The position numbers and the translations under genes are program-made. This document shows positions 34,451 to 45,100 of a stretch of 64,000 nucleotides of DNA, piece after piece. This stretch comes from Myripristis murdjan. Taxonomy: Eukaryota > Chordata > Actinopteri > Holocentriformes > Holocentridae. The notes beneath the pieces were generated by a model. The model was not told where the DNA came from. It did no database searches and saw nothing but the letters and a program-made list of their open reading frames with translations. The DNA is taken from the NCBI RefSeq assembly GCF_902150065.1, contig NC_043993.1:11938185-12002184 (forward strand), written 5' to 3'. Numbering within the stretch: position 1 is the stretch's first letter; each line of letters starts with the position of its first letter.

Positions 34451-37400
34451 TCAGTGTATCAGACAGGTAATCCACCGCCCACAGAAAACTCCCAGCCACA
34501 GCAGGATCACATCAGGCAGAAGTGAACTTGCCATGGACTGATAAACAACTCGGCCATCTAGAGGCTGCGTTGGCCGGAAGATGTCGGTCATGGGCTGGCC
34601 GGTCCAAAATCGACACTTTTGAGCTATCGCCACCAGCTGTGGAGGAGAGGAATAAAAAGTACAAGGGAGGGAATTGGAATTAGCCTGGCTTCAGACCCGT
34701 GAATCGCATGGCTATGTGTTTTATAAAGGGTATGTATTTTCTTGTCTGAATTACATTACTTCATAGAAAGTCATGAATTACACCCACAATGTGAGTAGCT
34801 AACAGGAGCTTCACACATGAGGTCCACTACAGGCAGCAGGTAACATCTGACCTGAGCTACACCTCTTTCCTTCCTCTGAATCCTCTTTGCTATCGCCATC
34901 CAGCCTGCACTGCAACACATGTACTCTCCAAAAAAAGCAAGTGATCAAGCAATACTATGGAAGTGTGTGTGTATGGATGTATTACTTTTTGTCAGTACAG
35001 GCCATGGAGCCTCTATATTCTTACTAGTGTTGTGCTGAGTCACATGATGTCCCTCCAAGATGGTGACCCGCACTAATGTATACTAAAACATCTTTTCTAA
35101 ACATGCAAAACAATTTGAATCATCATCTCACATGACTGTACATTATTTAAAACATACCTGTGTGAATACATACTCTTGTTTTGGTCTAAACATCACTGAC
35201 TGGTGGAACTTGTGTGTGACTTGGGTCAAAGGTCAACATAAATGTGCACAGAATTGCTCTGTAAATGCTTTTATCTTAGTAAATTGATAAATCTATTGAC
35301 GTCCTTCACACCTCAGTGAACCTTTACACGCCAGTGACTTGTGCTTGCATACCTGTCTGTTACTGATGGGCAGGGTCTTGTGGAACAGCGTCCAGGCAAC
35401 CGCCTGCTCACAGCCTGGTGTTGTCATGGAGCCCACATAGCGATAGTAGCTGTGGAGCTCCTTTGCAGATGGAATGATGTCACTGAGCCGGAAGTCTGTG
35501 ATCACTGTTCTGCTGCCTAAAAGGACGGAGAGGGGTGAGGAAGCATAGTTTGGAGATTTGCAAAAAGAATATTACATATTAGATTATAAAACAAAGAGCT
35601 TAATTGAAAATCTTGGACTTGGGGCTTAAAGTCCTTTATGTATTGGTATGTTCTTTACAGTTATGTAACCATGCTCATACCGTTGTTTTGTACTCGGCCT
35701 AAAGCATCTATCACTGTGTCGATATGAGGGTGATCGTCTGTAGTTTCCTGTGAGATAGACAGGTCAGATATTATCAGATATTAGAGAGATACAGCACTTG
35801 CCTGATTGGGTGGATTGAAAGGGTGTTGCAACTGCATAATAAAGTGTAAATGGTAATATACTGATACACAGACTTGTAAAGATAAATATATCAGAGCATC
35901 TCACCTCAAACAGGAAGGCGAGCAGAGCTATACCAGCCATATCGTGCTCTGCTTCTGTCAGAGAACCATATGGCTCCTTGACATGGACTATATGAAGCTG
36001 GGTAGAGAGAGAGAGAACAGCCGGAAAGAGAAAAAACTGAACTGAAAACTGAAGAATATTTTATAGTGCAGTGCATTGTATGAATCTCTGTGTGTGTCTA
36101 TCTGCATGTCTATCACTCGTTCAGGAGTGTAGGTCCTGAGTGGTTACATAATGCACTTGTAATATAATGGTGTTTTTCTGCTGTAAAGGCACTGCGCCAT
36201 AAGATGCTGTGCGGTGCAGTGGTTTTAGTCCAGCTAAGAGACATTACTAGGCACTAGACTGTATAGAATCCTATTATTTCCATACCAAGATATTGTGTGT
36301 TTTTGCCTCTGTGAGTTACCTCCATGGGGAATCTCTCTCCATCTATCGTGTGTTCTGATCCCGGTCCTCCATTTACACCCCAGTGGAAATGAAACTGGAA
36401 GGCCCTGTAGTGACCTGGCAGAGCCCCTCCACTCAGACGGACAGAATGAGGCAGGGCAAAGTGGGCTGGAGGGAGGACAGACTGTCTCAGCACAGATGAC
36501 AAATCTGATTTTGTTAGACAAGAGTTCAACCTTCAGCAGGAAAGTGGGCTTGGGGAATAAGAATAAGTTCATAAGATAAAGCAAGATGTTTTGGAGGGAG
36601 AGGAGATGTGTTCATGGTTTACATATAACAATCAGGTTCTTCTGTGAAACATAACAAAACATGGTCTTTGTTACCAGAGTGTCCCAGGTTCTCCACTGTG
36701 ATGTTGATCCTGTTTGTGTGACCTATAAAGTTGAGGGGTGGCAGGGCGGTGTTGACATGCACTTTGCTGGTGACAATGTTGATAGGTGACTGACGTAATC
36801 CTCCACAGCTTGGAAACTGAGCTGCCCAGTGACCCGGGTCTGAAAAGACAACAGGATATCCAAGTGTTTCCTCTCAAACAGATGTAGATCAATAAAAGAT
36901 GGCATTTTGCATAGTACTCATATAAAAGGCAGGAATTGCTCAGTCTCTCAGGGGGGAGACTAAATTGACTTGCTGGGCCTGCATACCCGCCATACGCTGC
37001 CTCGGCTAGTGATTGTTGCCTTCGTTGGTTAGGGTTATGGTGACAGCTAGCCAATCAGAGGCAGAGTGAAGAGAAGAGAGAAAAGAAGTACTGTGAATCA
37101 CAAGTGGCGAGATCCTCTTTAGTGACAGAAAACAACTGGATTTACAGGAAATGTGCTCCTTAATATGATAAATTGTGACATAAATCATGGCACAAAAGAG
37201 GCTTAAGGGAGAGGGAAGTATAGGAACTCCAAAATGAATGAAAGGTGATTTGGACAAAGTTGTATGAGTGCTAGTTTGTGCCCATACCAGACCTTAAGCA
37301 TGAGGCTAATCTAAGTTATTCATACTATGAACATAATTCTGGTATTTTTAATTCATTGAGTAACATTCATTATTATATGCATACATTCTTAATAGGAAAA

Positions 37401-38261
37401 AAGGTTTGAAGACTGAAGGTGACTGCAACCATATGCAGCATACAACTTCATTTTGTGGTCCTTTCAAACATAACCCAGAAAACAATTTTGTTGCAAAACT
37501 TTTTTCTAGTATCTTATATAATTTTAGCAGCATTTTAAATATCATATGTCTCCAGATTGCAGCTAGATGACGATAAAATACCCTAACCCTAACCTTTCTG
37601 AGTTAAATGTTACTAAGATCACATACATTTCATATATGTTGCTCAAATAAATTAGCCTTTTGAATTATATTGGTAGGATAAAATCAAAATAAATTCATTT
37701 TGTGCATCAAAGTGCGTTTATTCATCCAGAGTTGATGACAAAGTAGTTAGCGAGGACACTGTCTTGCTTCCCTTCATCTCTGTAGCAATCTTCACCAGGG
37801 TCTCATCTGTTTGTGTTAGTTGTACAAATGTATTACAAGCAGTAGTATAGTTGTAAAAAAAAAAAAAATTCAGGGGGGGATGGTCAATTTTTTTCACTTG
37901 ATGAAAAGTGAGGATGGCAGTTTTACAGGGGGGATATTTTTTGACTGTTTTCATTTCAGGGGGGATGCCATCCACCCACATGCCCCCTCAACTCGAGTAC
38001 TGATTACAAGTAATTTGACAATGATGGAATGATGTTGCTACACATGACACCTTTAAAGTGAATATGGATCAGTGTCTTGCTCAAATGAAAGTGATGGACA
38101 CATTGGCTGTAATCTCTGAATTCTGGGTTAGTCTCTGTAAACACTCAGCCACTTTCCTCCTCGGCTTACCTCTGCATGTGTCGTCACAGGAGTACTGGCT
38201 CTGGTAACACCACTGGGCTGCAAGAGACATACAGCACTCAGTTCCAAAGGGTGAAAGAATT

Positions 38262-38296
<35 letters not shown>

Positions 38297-40627
38297 TAAG
38301 TTCAGTGCAGCTCCCCTTTGAGCAAATCTGTTTTTCTGTTGTTATTAACTGAGTGTTGATGATCTCACATTCACGCTCTAATACCCCCAGTGTTTTTTGT
38401 TCACTCAGCAAACTAATCACCTGACCTGCTAACCTGTGCTGTGTGCGTGACCTTTGCACTCCAGAGGAGGACACATCCAAAGGTAGACTCTTGCTTTTCA
38501 CGCATCACTTGACAGATTTAATGATCGGTTAAGGTTAGGAAAAGGTCATGGTTTGGGTTAAAATACTTTGCCATCACGGGAAACAAACAGCAGTCTTCCA
38601 CCACCCAAACCACCTCCTTCTGTGGTCAGTTTTTACACAAGGTTACCTGACTTCTTCTTTGATGTCCCAAATAAGGGTGTTTGAATAACATGCAAAATAC
38701 AAAAAATGCATAGTGATAACCCGTGAAATGACTTGCCATGTTATTCATACGCCATTTGATACCGGGCTGGCCAAGACATTTATTAATTGTCACATCAGTA
38801 GCCCTGCTTTCTGCCTCTATATTTTGATCAATTAAGTCTAAATACTCAGGATGAAAACCTCATATATCAGCTTAACCAGTGTCAAATTAAGGACTAACAA
38901 TAACTTTCATCTGGTTTAATCACATTTATAATACATACATGTGATTAAACCAGTCTACTAGTCTTATGTTAGATGCAAGCAGAGTGCTGAGCTGGTCACA
39001 TTCAAGCTTGAAGTTACACAAACACTGAAAATAATTGCTGGACACTTAAGTAATTATGACAAAAATAAGGTGACCTCCAGGTTTAATGTGTAGAACTTGG
39101 GCTAACTTTTAACTGTGTTATAAGAGCAGCATGCTACAGGTCTGTGGTAAAGACAGCAAGTCCTGCAGCTGTTCTGTTAAAGGACCATAGCAGTGATTTT
39201 GAATGTTTGACCCTTTACTGCAATTTAGCCACATTTTACACTGCAACAACCTATTTTGTAAATCATGTGGGTCCACTAATGATTTCCCAACACACGGTAT
39301 AATCAAAATCAATCAATTTTCAAATTTCAATTTTTGGTTGAAGCACCCACCTTGTAATTTTCTGCCTCTGTAGCTAACAAAGTCATTGTCATTCATCAGC
39401 CACAGAACTGATAATTAAACAAATGTGTCCACGGGTGGGGACTATTTTCTGGTTGAGAGACTGTTTCGCTCTGCCCAATTTCAAGTCATCAAAACACAAC
39501 AGTGCTGCTGCTTTTAGGAAGACTAATGTTAATGACTTTATTTATTACAGTGATGAGTATAGAGAGTTGAGAATCTACTACTGGGCATTATACTCACACC
39601 AATCAACTACATTACCATTGATTTACACTAAATGTGCAAAATGTTAGGGAAATTGAATCTGGGTGAAAACTATTATCCCCTATTGATTTCCTTTATTAAA
39701 TCATACTAATCACAAAGCAAGTGATAAAGATTAAGATGAGTTAGAGAAACATTTCTAAGATCTGAGAGATTTGAGGTTTGGATTGTGCAAAGAGAGTAGT
39801 ATCAGAGGCTAAGTTTTTTTTTTTTTTTAAATTCTAAATTTATCATAATAAAATCATACATATTTGGTCTATTCAGTGTGTATGGTGGATGATCAGCTCA
39901 CAGCACATCCTCCTCCTTAACAGCTACTTCACCACTGACATGTCAAAGCAACAGGTGCTGATGAAGTCACTTGTTTTTATGCTGTTGTCCTGTATTGTAT
40001 TGCTGATGTGAATGACACTCCAGTGTGTGACTCTGCGCTGGGAATGAAAGGCACTATAGAGAACGATTTAGCCAATATAGGAGCACAGATTAACCCTGCT
40101 GCCTCTCACAATGCCATTCTTTGAGAGAGCAAAACTGTTCTCACCAACTGAGAACAATACACAGGTGGAGGCTGGCTTTGCTCCACCTGGCTCATGCACC
40201 TGACCCAAATTAGGAAATAACCTCAACCATGACAAAAAAGTCAAGTCTTATTCTATTCGTAACGTACCAGCCTCCCACTCTTATTCCAATTGTTTTTAAA
40301 GATTCTGACAAAATTTCAAAAAATGATGTGACTTTATCAGAGGCCCACATAGAAAAGTCATGTACTGGTTAATGAGACTGTGTCTCTTTGATTCAGATCT
40401 CTTGCTGTGGAAACTTTTGGGACTGTCAGTCAGAAAACACAACAAACTTTTAACCCTTTTTTCTGGTCTTCTTATTTAACAGACTGTCTTATACTGAGCA
40501 CAGAGAGCTGAACCCAAGCCGAGGTTCCTTCCTGTAAGTGTAATTGTCCAAATAAATCTGTGTCTGTCTTACCTGAGCACTGAGAGAGGAGGGAGAGTAC
40601 AGTGAAGAGGTAAAGAGAGAAGTCCAT
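34451..40627 (-). CDS. GPI-type carbonic anhydrase (CA4/CA15 group), copy 1
   Basis: Extracellular zinc enzyme, CO2 + H2O to HCO3- + H+. Exons: 40573-40627, 38170-38217, 36675-36839, 36320-36465, 35905-35997, 35681-35747, 35353-35516 and 34451-34636, giving 307 aa. A signal peptide starts [16 protein letters not shown]. The N-terminal part is Cys-rich ([13 protein letters not shown]). Catalytic parts are all present: SPINI, GHS (proton-shuttle His), FHFHWG and LHIVH (three zinc His), GSEHTIDG (gate Glu) and [12 protein letters not shown] (gate Thr with the paired Cys). The C terminus has a small-residue SMASS followed by a hydrophobic stretch ([13 protein letters not shown]), as for GPI attachment. 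TTPGCE and FRPTQPL look CA15-like, but CA4 cannot be excluded. Its 3' flank is a repeat also found in asl intron 13. It should be an active enzyme. Confidence 0.92.
37840..38002. mobile_element. hAT-type MITE, 163 bp, in carbonic anhydrase copy 1
   Basis: Ends CAGTAGTATAG and CGAGTACTG form imperfect CAG-starting inverted repeats. Both sides carry the 8-bp duplication ATTACAAG (832-839 and 38003-38010 in the 37.8-38.0 kb stretch). Copy 2 has one ATTACAAG and no insert at 47825-47832. There is no coding capacity; an A-run and GGGGGGAT stretches lie inside. Confidence 0.9.
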
Positions 40628-41575
40628 GATCAGCTCACACACACCAGAGAGGATCCTGACCACCTGCAGCCACCCTCACATACTGACTCTGAGCTTAGAG
40701 TGAGGAGGGAGACAGTAATGAGAGTAACACAAAGTGTGTGTGCGTGTGTGTGTGTGTGTATGTATGTGTGTGTGTGTGTGTGGGTGGGTGGGTGAGCACG
40801 TGAGATAGAGAGAAAGGGGTGTAGTGTGAACACCTCCACTTGTTGGGTGTGTGTTGGAAGAAGACAGACACCTGGTGGCAAAACCAGATACTGTGGCGTT
40901 ACTTAAAGCTCAGCCTCCCCTCCATATCAGAGAGTCATTTAGTGTAAAAATCTGCCAGTAAAATGAAATAAAGCGTTTAGTTTCCAACATAGTTCCACTT
41001 ATTTCAGGAATCTTTCTGTGAACAAGTATAAATGTGTAAACAAGGCAGAATGACGCCGATCAGTCCACTGGTGTCAAGAAAGTGAAATTTCTGCAAAGAT
41101 TTTTACAGTGAATATGGCACGTCTTGACTTGATAAGATGGATGTTCTGTTGTGTATGCATAGCTCAGGAGGCTCCACTTACACCTCAGACAATATATGTT
41201 TACTTCTTAACTAGATTATGATTTGCAAGACCATGATGATCTTGACAAGAAAATAGGAAACCAGTTCCAGTATAATAAAAATCTCCAAACAGTCACTTCA
41301 GATATGACTAATATATAAAGAAATGTGTTTATTGAAATATTATTTTGATATAGAAATATATTTACTGAATCATTACAAGTTCATTTAAATTTCAATACCA
41401 TGATAAACTAAAACACTGAAATGTTTAAACAAAATAAGACACAATTCGCAAAATTATTTAAATTTGGTATTGGGAAATACTGGGGAACCATTTTCATGAG
41501 TTCTGTGTTTTCTTTTAGACAAAAAAAGAGCTTTTTTTTTTTTTTTTTTTTTAAATATAGTCCTTATGGGCAGAG

Positions 41576-42160
41576 TCACTGTATCAGACTCCACCCCCCA
41601 CAGAAAACTCCCAGCCACAGCAGGATCACATCAGGCAGAAGTGAACTTGCCATGGACCGATAAACAACTCGGCCATCGAGAGGCTGCGTTGGCCGGAAGA
41701 TGTCGGTCATGGGCTGGCCGGTCCAAAATCGACACTGCTGAGCTATCGCCACCAGCTGCAGAGGAGAGGAATAAAAAGTACAAAGGAGGGAATTGACATG
41801 TAAGAGGGAATAGGACAGAAGATCAGAAAGGCGCAGTGCAAGGAAAAAACGAAAGTTGTGAACACATGCTGCACTTTTAAAGGAGCATTACGACACAGCT
41901 GTTCAAACAACCTATGGTGTTTGAACAGCTGTGTCATGTATGAAGGAGGTGTATTTTCCTATAATTGTACCTAACATTTCCGTTTATTGGGTTTATAGAA
42001 AGTAATGAGTTACGGCCACAATGTGAGTAGCTAACAGGAGCTTCACACATGAGGTCCACTACAGGCAGCAGGTAACATCTGACCTGAGCTACACCTCTTT
42101 CCTTCCCCTGAATCCACTTTGCTATCACCACCCACCCTGCACTGCAACACATGTACTCTC

Positions 42161-42193
<33 letters not shown>

Positions 42194-45100
42194 AAGTGAT
42201 GAAGCAATACTATGGATGTGTGTGTGTATGGATGTATTATTTTTGTCAGTACAGACCACGGAGCCTCTATATTCTTACTAGTGTTGCGCTGAGTCACATG
42301 ATGATGGTGACCTGCACTATATATACTAAAACATGTTTTCTAAACACACAAAACAGTTTGAATCATATAAAACATACCTGAGAGAAATAATTAGATTTTG
42401 TTTTAGTCTTAATATCCCTGACTGGGTCTTTTAGTGTCTTTTAAAAGCTTGGACTGGTATGTGACTCGGGTCAAAGGTCAACATACACTATATTACCAAA
42501 AGTATTCGCTCACCTGCCTTTACTCATACTATGAACTGAAGTGCCATCCCATTCCTAACCCATAGAGTTCAATATGATGTCGGTCCACCTTTTGCAGCTA
42601 TTACAGCTTCAACTCTTCTGGGAAGACTGTCCACAAGGTTGAGGAGAGTGTTTATAGGAACTTTTGACCATTCTTCCAAAAGCGCATTGGTGAGGTCACA
42701 CACTGATGTTGGTCGAGAAGGCCTGGCTCTCAGTCTCCGCTCTAATTCATCCCAAAGGTGTTCTATCGGGTTCAGGTCAGGACTCTGTGCAGGCCAGTCA
42801 AGTTCATCCACACCAGACTCTGTCATCCATGTCTTTATGGACCTTGCTTTGTGCACTGGTGCACAGTCATGTTGGAAGAGGAAGGGGCCCGCTCCAAACT
42901 GTTCCCACAAGGTTGGGAGCATGGAATTGTCCAAAATGTTTTGGTATCCTGAAGCATTCAAAGTTCCTTTCACTGGAACTAAGGGGCCAAGCCCAGCTCC
43001 TGAAAAACAACCCCACACCATAATTCCTCCTCCACCAAATTTCACAGTCGGCACAATGCAGTCTGAAATGTACCGTTCTCCTGGCAACCTCCAAACCCAG
43101 ACTCGTCCATCAGATTGCCAGATGGAAAAGCGTGATTCATCACTCCAGAGAACGCGTCTCCACTGCTCTAGAGGCCAGTGGCAGCGTGCTTTACACCATT
43201 GCATCCGACGCTTTGCATTGCACTTGGTGATGTGTGGCTTGGCTGCAGCTGCTCGGCCATGGAAACCCATTCCATGAAGCTCTCTGCGTACTGTACTTGG
43301 GCTAATCTGAAGGTCACATGAAGTTTGTAGCTCTGTAGCAATTGACTGTGCAGAAAGTCGGCGACCTCTTTGCACTATGCGCTTCAGCATCCGCTGACCC
43401 CTCTCCGTCACTTTACGTGGCCTACCACTTCGTGGCTGAGTTGCTGTTGTTCCCAAACGCTTCCATTTTGTTATAATAGAGCTGACAGTTGACTGTGGAA
43501 TATTTAGGAGCGAGGAAATTTCACGACTGGATTTGTTGCACAGGTGGCATCCTATGACAGTTCCACGCTGGAATTCACTGAGCTCCTGAGAGCGGCCCAT
43601 TCTTTCACAAATGTCTTGTTTCACAGTCTGCATGCCTGAGTGCTTGATTTTATACACCTGTGGCCAGGCCAAGTGATTAGGACACCTGATTCTGATCATT
43701 TGAATGGGTGAGCGAATACTTTTGGTAATATAGTGTAAATGTGCACAGAATTGCTCTGTAAATGCTTTTATCTTGGTAAATTGATAAATCTATTGACATC
43801 CTTCACACCTCAGTGAACCTTGACACGTCAATGACTTTTGCTTGCATACCTGTCTGTTACTGATGGGCAGGGTCTTGTGGAACAGTGTCCAGGCAACCGC
43901 CTGCTCACAGCCTGGTGTTGTCATGGAGCCCACATAGCGATAGTAGCTGTGGAGCTCCTTTGCAGATGGAATGATGTCACTGAGCCGGAAGTCTGTGATC
44001 ACTGTTCTGCTGCCTAAAAGGACGGAGAGGGGTGAGGAGGCATAGTTTGGATATTCGCAAAAAGAATATTACGTACTAGATTATAAAACAAAGACGTTAA
44101 TTGAAAATCATGAACTTAGGGCCTATATGCAGCGGCGGCACCAGGGATTTTGGGCCCCATGAAAAGAAATCTTATTGGGCCCTTGTATAGCCAGCCAATA
44201 GGCAAACCTTTTTATTTCAGGCCTTTCGAGGGCCCCCTCCCCCATTGTGGCCCTGGGTAATCAGTCCCGCTTTTCCCCCCACTACGATGCCCCTGCCTAT
44301 ATGCCACAAAAAAGCTCCATATATTTCTATGTTCTTTACAGTTATGTAACCATGCTCATACCATTGTTTTGTACTCGGCCTAAAGCATCTATTACTGTGT
44401 CAATATGAGGGTTATCTTCTGTGGTTTCCTGTGAAAAAGAAACGTCAGATTAGAGAAACAGCCTGTAGGTATTTTGTCATTTTTTAACAGGGAGGTTAGG
44501 CCAAAGGAGCACCCCCCTGCCCCCCACACCACCAGCCAACACACACCCATGGTCACAGTAGTTGATCTGGGGGAGGGGGTGCTGTCCGTGGTGCTGAAGG
44601 AGCAGACAGGGGCCAAAAGTTTATGAGCATTCAAAGGCATTTTGGCCTCAAGCTCTGTTAATTTCTAACCAGGCCTCTGTGGTGCTGCTGCCACACTCTC
44701 TCTTTTCCCTGTCTGCTGTTGTGCTCCACAATATGAGAAAGTGGAGGAGAGACCTGCATTCCCCTCAGCCCGTTTAGGTATGGCATTAAGTATTAGTACA
44801 GCAGGATTAGCCAAATTCTTGATATTATAGTTGTGATTATAATTTCGATTTCATAGAAATGCTATTAGGCTAAAAACATATTTGTGTAGGGCTACTCTGT
44901 AACTTAATGTGGGCATTAAACATTTAATAATGCTCATTTTTCAAAACACACCATAGTTTTGATGGTATAAACTTTGATTTTAAATTATGTAATTAGCAGC
45001 TGAGTGCGGTGTGGTCATTGTACACCTTAATTTCCTCAGTCGTAGTGCCTGCTCCACTCACAGGTTACACCAATCATCTATAGTAAAAACTATATGTGTA

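Larger units (their letters stand above)
34440..41500. repeat. Tandem duplication unit 1
   Basis: Contains carbonic anhydrase copy 1 and about 0.9 kb of its upstream flank. It aligns to 41565-55800. The flank part 41200-41480 (ACTAGATTATGATTTGCAAG and what follows) matches 55520-55800, which fixes the right edge of the unit near 41.5 kb. Confidence 0.8.

Noticed and set aside
36295-36579. Plus-strand frame over a carbonic anhydrase exon
   Set aside because: Shadow of exon 4 of copy 1. The same happens at 46049-46429 in copy 2.
42639-43277. Long plus-strand frame of 212 codons opposite the transposase
   Set aside because: It is the complement of the Tc1 transposase and its text has no family match.
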